Positions 8,268 to 10,949 of a stretch of DNA of 10,949 nucleotides are shown here, one piece after another; the first letter of the stretch is position 1, and the number at the start of each line of letters is the position of its first letter. This stretch comes from Thiohalobacter sp. (GTDB lineage Bacteria > Pseudomonadota > Gammaproteobacteria > Thiohalobacterales > Thiohalobacteraceae), in the NCBI GenBank assembly GCA_027030825.1, contig JALVEM010000217.1, forward strand, positions 1 to 10,949. The letters run 5' to 3'. Under the pieces are notes generated by a model. It did not search any database. It was not told the origin of the DNA and saw nothing but the letters and a program-made list of their open reading frames with translations. The position numbers and the translations under genes were made by a program.

Positions 8268-8315
8268 ATTCCGGGATTGCGCCCTTCGCTGGGGTTATCG
8301 CCCGCTCCCCGGAAT
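8268..8315 (-). repeat. Inverted repeat / possible RNA stem in the pilG-pilH spacer
   Basis: ATTCCGGG (8268-8275 on the plus strand) and CCCGGAAT (8308-8315) are perfect 8-bp complements around a 32-base loop, and in the minus-strand transcript a G-U pair could extend the stem by one. The loop has a further GGGG/CCCC pairing option. No T-run follows on the minus strand, so it is not a classical intrinsic terminator. It could modulate read-through, message processing or pilH translation. Confidence 0.45.
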
Positions 8316-8320
8316 TGTTT

Positions 8321-8336
8321 AGCATTTGTCGTGCCA
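8321..8336 (-). promoter_or_regulatory. Candidate sigma-54 (RpoN) -24/-12 promoter upstream of pilH
   Basis: The minus strand reads TGGCAC-GACAA-ATGCT. The -24 block TGGCAC is a full match, the GG and GC are exactly 10 bases apart as required, and the -12 block differs from TTGCW at one base. It faces pilH, would start transcription near 8311, and leaves a leader of about 85 bases. RpoN with PilR drives pilA in Pseudomonas, so sigma-54 control of pilus genes has precedent, but its use for pilH is inference. No activator site was identified. Confidence 0.45.
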
Positions 8337-8414
8337 GCACGAATAACTCGTCGCGTTGCGAAACCGGGAAGCGGTGCGGCCGGTACGGTGGAGAAACGGA
8401 CGGAGACGCCGGGG

Positions 8415-8828
8415 TCAGCCCCCGGCATACTCCCGGATGGCTCCCAGCAGCTCTTCCTTCGAGAAGGGCTTGGTGAGATACCTTTCGGAACCGACGATGC
8501 GGCCGCGGGCGCGGTCGAAGAGCCCGTCCTTGCTCGAGAGCATGATGACGGGCGTGTCCCGGAACGCCCGGTTGTGCTTGATGAGGGCGCAGGTCTGATA
8601 GCCGTCGAGCCGGGGCATCATGATGTCGACGAAAATGATGTCGGGCTTGTGATCGGCGATCTTGGCCAGCGCCTCGAAGCCGTCGGTGGCGGTGATGACC
8701 TCGCACCCGGCCTTCTTCAGGAGGGTTTCCGCCGTGCGGCGGATGGTCTTGCTGTCATCGATGATCATCACCCGCAGCCCCTCGAGGGAGTCCTGACGGG
8801 TGCTCGCGGTTTCCACAGCTTCCCCCAT
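8415..8828 (-). CDS. pilG: PilG, single-domain CheY-like response regulator
   Basis: The 137-residue receiver protein is nearly collinear with Pseudomonas PilG (about 135). Features are D24/D25 (VMIIDDSKTIRRTAETLLKK), the phospho-acceptor D68 (IIFVDIMMPRLDGYQTCALIK), switch residue S98 (VIMLSSKDGLFD) and K120 (RYLTKPFSKEELLGAI). In Pseudomonas, phosphorylated PilG promotes pilus extension and adenylate cyclase activity; the role here is by homology. ATG 8828 is chosen because AAGGAAGG (8833-8840) lies 4 bases upstream and homologues begin here; the frame stays open to 8888 but the extra residues (LTIRALPRRSRVRSDKEGS) do not look like the family. It is the first gene of the leftward operon and diverges from gshA. 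Confidence 0.96.
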   Translation of the reverse strand: MGEAVETASTRQDSLEGLRVMIIDDSKTIRRTAETLLKKAGCEVITATDGFEALAKIADHKPDIIFVDIMMPRLDGYQTCALIKHNRAFRDTPVIMLSSKDGLFDRARGRIVGSERYLTKPFSKEELLGAIREYAGG

Positions 8829-8832
8829 GGAT

Positions 8833-8840
8833 CCTTCCTT
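8833..8840 (-). promoter_or_regulatory. Ribosome binding site deciding the pilG start
   Basis: AAGGAAGG lies 4 bases before ATG 8828, supporting that start over the longer open frame that reaches 8888. Confidence 0.65.
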
Positions 8841-8962
8841 ATCTGATCTAACCCGTGATCTGCGAGGCAGAGCACGGATTGTTAGCACACTCGCGAACGA
8901 GAATCCACCGTCCGCACCGTACCGGATCGCCGGACATTCGCACCGGAATGCGGCTTTGGACT

Positions 8963-8991
8963 ATCATATCGAGTCCATTTCCTACTGCCTT
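8963..8991 (-). promoter_or_regulatory. Candidate sigma-70 promoter for pilG
   Basis: On the minus strand, TATGAT (8963-8968) matches the -10 consensus at 5 of 6 positions. Seventeen bases upstream is AAGGCA (8986-8991), only 3 of 6 to the -35 consensus. This would give a leader of roughly 125 bases before pilG. Weak; one of several possibilities in this AT-richer stretch. Confidence 0.25.
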
Positions 8992-9015
8992 AGCGTCCGG
9001 AAACCTCCAAACTTT

Positions 9016-10320
9016 ATGTCCAGCCCCGCGCTTTCGCACGTACCGCATCTGGTGACGGCCCTGACCGGGCCGCTGCACGAGATCGAATCCCGCCTGCTCG
9101 CCGAACAGAGCCGGATCGAGTCCTGGCTGCGCAGCGAGTGGCGCCAGACTCCGGCACCGCTGTATGCCTCGGTCGACCTGCGCAACGCGGGCTTCAAGAT
9201 CGCGCCGGTGGACACCAACCTGTTCCCGGCCGGTTTCAACAACCTGAACCCGGCCTTCATTCCTCTGTGCGTGCAGGCCTTCCAGGCCAAGATGGAACAG
9301 ATCTGCGACACGGCCAGCCAGATCCTGCTGATCCCGGAAGACCACACCCGCAACCTCTTCTATCTGGAGAGCCTGGCCACCCTGCGCGAGATCATCGAGA
9401 AGGCGGGCTACGAGGTGCGCATCGGCTCCCTGCGCGAGGATCTCGAGGCGCCGGCCAGCTTCGCGCTGCCCTCCGGCCGCACCCTGATCCAGGAGCCCGT
9501 GGTGCGGCGCGGCCGCCGGGTGGGCCTGGCGGATTTCGACCCCTGCGTGATCGTCCTCAACAACGACCTCATCGGCGGCATCCCGCCGATTCTCGAAGAC
9601 ATCGAGCAGATGATGTTCCCGCCCCCGGCGCTTGGCTGGTCGAACCGGCTCAAGTCCGGCCACTTCTCGCACTACCACGAGGTGGCCAGCGAGTTCGCCC
9701 GCCTGATCGACATCGACCCCTGGCTGATCAATCCGATGTTCCGCAACTGCGGCGAACTGAACCTGCAGGATCCCGAGGGCAAGCACTGCCTGGAGAAGAA
9801 CGTCGACAGATTGCTGACGGAGATCCGACGGAAATATGACGAATACGGCATCGACCGCCCGCCCTTCGTCGTCATCAAGGCCGATGCCGGCACCTACGGC
9901 ATGGCGATCATCTCGGTGCGCTCCGTGGAAGAAGTCCGGCAGCTGAACCGCCGGCAACGCACCCGGCTGCAGTCCATGAAGGGTGGAGCCCCGGTGACCC
10001 GGCTGCTGCTGCAGGAAGGCGTCTACAGCTACGAGACCTGGGGGCCGAACGAGGCCGTGGCCGAGCCCGTGGTCTACATGATCGACCATTTCGTGGTCGG
10101 CGGCTTCTACCGGGTGCACACCGAACGCGGGCCGGACGAGAACCTCAACGCCCCGGGCATGCACTTCGAGCCGCTGGCCTTCCACGAGTCCTGCAACATC
10201 CCGGACCGGGACCGGGACCCGGACGCCGAGCCCAACCGGTTCTATACCTACGGCGTCATCGCGCGGCTGGCCCTGCTGGCCGCAGCGCGCGAACTGGCCG
10301 AGCACCGCAACGCCCGATGA
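9016..10320 (+). CDS. gshA: Glutamate-cysteine ligase, 'T. ferrooxidans-type' family (first step of glutathione synthesis)
   Basis: A 434-residue cytosolic enzyme that would join L-glutamate and L-cysteine with ATP to give gamma-glutamylcysteine. It is recognised as the rare GshA family first described in Acidithiobacillus ferrooxidans, not the E. coli GshA family. Diagnostic blocks are HLVTALTGPL (11-20), ASVDLRNAGFKIAPVDTNLF then PAGFNNLNPAF (51-81), LLIPEDHTRNLFYLE (104-118) and MFPPPALGWSNRLKSGHFSHY (200-220). The C-terminal half has an ATP-grasp-like run, FVVIKADAGTYGMAI (284-298), then LLLQEGV and EPVVYMIDHFVVGGFYRVH (350-368). The ATG at 9016 is chosen because homology begins at SHVPHLVTALTGP; the frame is open upstream but the 72 extra residues overlap pilG and look non-coding. 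No strong ribosome site precedes it (GGAAA about 12 bases upstream). The stop overlaps the gshB start (ATGA). Confidence 0.93.
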   Translation: MSSPALSHVPHLVTALTGPLHEIESRLLAEQSRIESWLRSEWRQTPAPLYASVDLRNAGFKIAPVDTNLFPAGFNNLNPAFIPLCVQAFQAKMEQICDTASQILLIPEDHTRNLFYLESLATLREIIEKAGYEVRIGSLREDLEAPASFALPSGRTLIQEPVVRRGRRVGLADFDPCVIVLNNDLIGGIPPILEDIEQMMFPPPALGWSNRLKSGHFSHYHEVASEFARLIDIDPWLINPMFRNCGELNLQDPEGKHCLEKNVDRLLTEIRRKYDEYGIDRPPFVVIKADAGTYGMAIISVRSVEEVRQLNRRQRTRLQSMKGGAPVTRLLLQEGVYSYETWGPNEAVAEPVVYMIDHFVVGGFYRVHTERGPDENLNAPGMHFEPLAFHESCNIPDRDRDPDAEPNRFYTYGVIARLALLAAARELAEHRNAR

Positions 10321-10949
10321 GCCTGCGACTGGCCATGCTCATGGATCCGATCGGATCCATCCAGCCCCGCAAGGATTCCAGCTTCGCCATGCTGCTGGCC
10401 GCCCAGGCGCGCGGCTGGGAACTGTACGTGATGGAGGCCGGCGATCTCTGGCTCGAGGAGGACCGGCCGATAGCCCGGTTGACGCCCGTGGAAGTGGCGG
10501 ACGACCCCGAACACTGGTATCGCGCCGGCGAACCCGTGACCGCGCCCCTCGATCCGGCCCACGTCGACCGGGTGCTCATGCGCAAGGACCCGCCGGTGGA
10601 CATGCAGTACATGGCCCTGACCTGGATGCTCGATCACGTCCGGAACGGCGGCGTGCCGGTGGTCAACGATCCCCGGGGACTGCGCGAGATCAGCGAGAAG
10701 CTCGCCATCACCTGGTTTCCGGATCTCATACCGCCCACGCTGGTGGATCGCGACAGCCGGCGCATCCGCGCCTTCATCGAACGGCACGGCCGGGTGGTCG
10801 TCAAGCCGCTGTTCGCCATGGGGGGCGCCTCCATCTTCGCCGTCTCCCACGGCGACCCGAACACCAACGTGATCCTGGAAACCCTCACCCGCCACGGCAG
10901 CGAGGCGATCATGGTGCAGCGCTATCTGCCCGAGATCCGGGAGGGAGAC
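10317..10949 (+). CDS. gshB: Glutathione synthetase, N-terminal 211 residues (truncated by window edge)
   Basis: Open from the ATG at 10317 to the last base without a stop, so about two thirds of the usual 315-residue enzyme is present. It would ligate glycine to gamma-glutamylcysteine, completing glutathione synthesis from the gshA product. Family landmarks are MLMDPIGSIQPRKDSSFAML (7-26, compare E. coli 'VMDPIANINIKKDSSFAML'), YVMEAGDLWL, VLMRKDPPVDMQYM, VVNDPRGLREISEKL and the ATP-grasp phosphate-binding loop VVVKPLFAMGGASIF. The visible part ends at QRYLPEIREGD, just before the conserved substrate-binding C-terminal segment. The 4-base overlap with gshA (ATGA) indicates a two-gene operon with coupled translation. 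In Pseudomonas, gshB also lies next to pilG, so this linkage is conserved. Confidence 0.95.
   Translation, partial: MSLRLAMLMDPIGSIQPRKDSSFAMLLAAQARGWELYVMEAGDLWLEEDRPIARLTPVEVADDPEHWYRAGEPVTAPLDPAHVDRVLMRKDPPVDMQYMALTWMLDHVRNGGVPVVNDPRGLREISEKLAITWFPDLIPPTLVDRDSRRIRAFIERHGRVVVKPLFAMGGASIFAVSHGDPNTNVILETLTRHGSEAIMVQRYLPEIREGD
10341..10360. repeat. Perfect 20-bp palindrome near the 5' end of gshB
   Basis: ATGGATCCGA followed by its exact reverse complement TCGGATCCAT, coding for MDPIGSI (residues 9-15), starting 24 bases after the gshB ATG. The peptide is conserved in GshB, so the palindrome may be a coincidence of codon choice, but with no loop it could form a cruciform or protein-binding site. 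Confidence 0.8.

Larger units (their letters stand above)
8829..9015. promoter_or_regulatory. Divergent intergenic region between pilG and gshA
   Basis: 187 bp with no gene on either strand and lower GC than its surroundings (runs such as CTATCATATC and AAACTTTATG), as expected for back-to-back promoters. It should drive the pil-chp operon leftward and gshAB rightward. A short dyad, GGACT-N9-AGTCC (8958-8976), lies near its centre and could be an operator, although 5-bp arms are weak evidence. No good sigma-54 site was found here. Confidence 0.6.

Noticed and set aside
8239..8706. Minus-strand 155-codon open frame spanning the pilG-pilH spacer
   Set aside because: Out of frame with pilG, over which it mostly lies; Arg/His-rich composition typical of a shadow frame.
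8800..9015. 72-codon N-terminal extension of gshA
   Set aside because: It would overlap the pilG start, its residues resemble no GshA, and the family begins at about SHVPHLVTALTGP just after ATG 9016.
10203..10220. Three near-identical 6-bp units (GGACCG, GGACCG, GGACCC) in gshA as a phase-variable repeat
   Set aside because: Only three imperfect units of 6 bp, in frame (DRDRDPD); a change in copy number would not shift the frame.
8848..10305. Long minus-strand open frame (485 codons) opposite gshA
   Set aside because: gshA has full-length family homology; the antisense frame has no recognisable motif and no start signal.

Overview
The window is GC-rich, almost fully coding DNA. It most likely comes from a gammaproteobacterium or a close relative such as Acidithiobacillia, Chromatiales or Ectothiorhodospiraceae. 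That placement is inferred from three things: a Pil-Chp (type IV pilus) chemosensory operon, an adjacent gshA of the rare 'T. ferrooxidans-type' glutamate-cysteine ligase family, and strong codon bias towards G/C at third positions.

Layout. Reading leftward (minus strand) from about 8.83 kb are pilG (CheY-like), pilH (CheY-like), pilI (CheW-like), pilJ (methyl-accepting chemoreceptor), pilK (CheR-like methyltransferase) and chpA (giant CheA-like hybrid kinase). The chpA gene runs off the left edge: its first 1440 codons are present, and the kinase core and whatever follows are missing. Reading rightward from about 9.02 kb is a two-gene glutathione operon, gshA then gshB, with gshB cut by the right edge after 211 codons. 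The two transcription units diverge from a 187-bp intergenic region (8829-9015).

How the genes work together. PilJ senses at the inner membrane or periplasm and PilI couples it to the ChpA kinase. ChpA passes phosphate through several Hpt modules to the response regulators PilG and PilH, which in Pseudomonas control type IV pilus extension/retraction and cAMP output. PilK adjusts PilJ by methylation. pilK and chpA overlap by ATGA, the other spacers are mostly short, and only the pilG-pilH spacer is long (188 bp). That spacer holds a good sigma-54-like -24/-12 element and an 8-bp inverted repeat. gshA and gshB also overlap by ATGA and encode the two consecutive steps of glutathione synthesis.

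The set of genes is a known system; I see no convincing new one. The points most worth a second look are the ChpA N-terminal half, where four Hpt-like modules can be traced but three have lost the phospho-accepting His, and the possible sigma-54 promoter inside the pil operon. No stretch over 300 bp lacks a gene, and I found no tRNA, rRNA, CRISPR, insertion sequence or phage feature.
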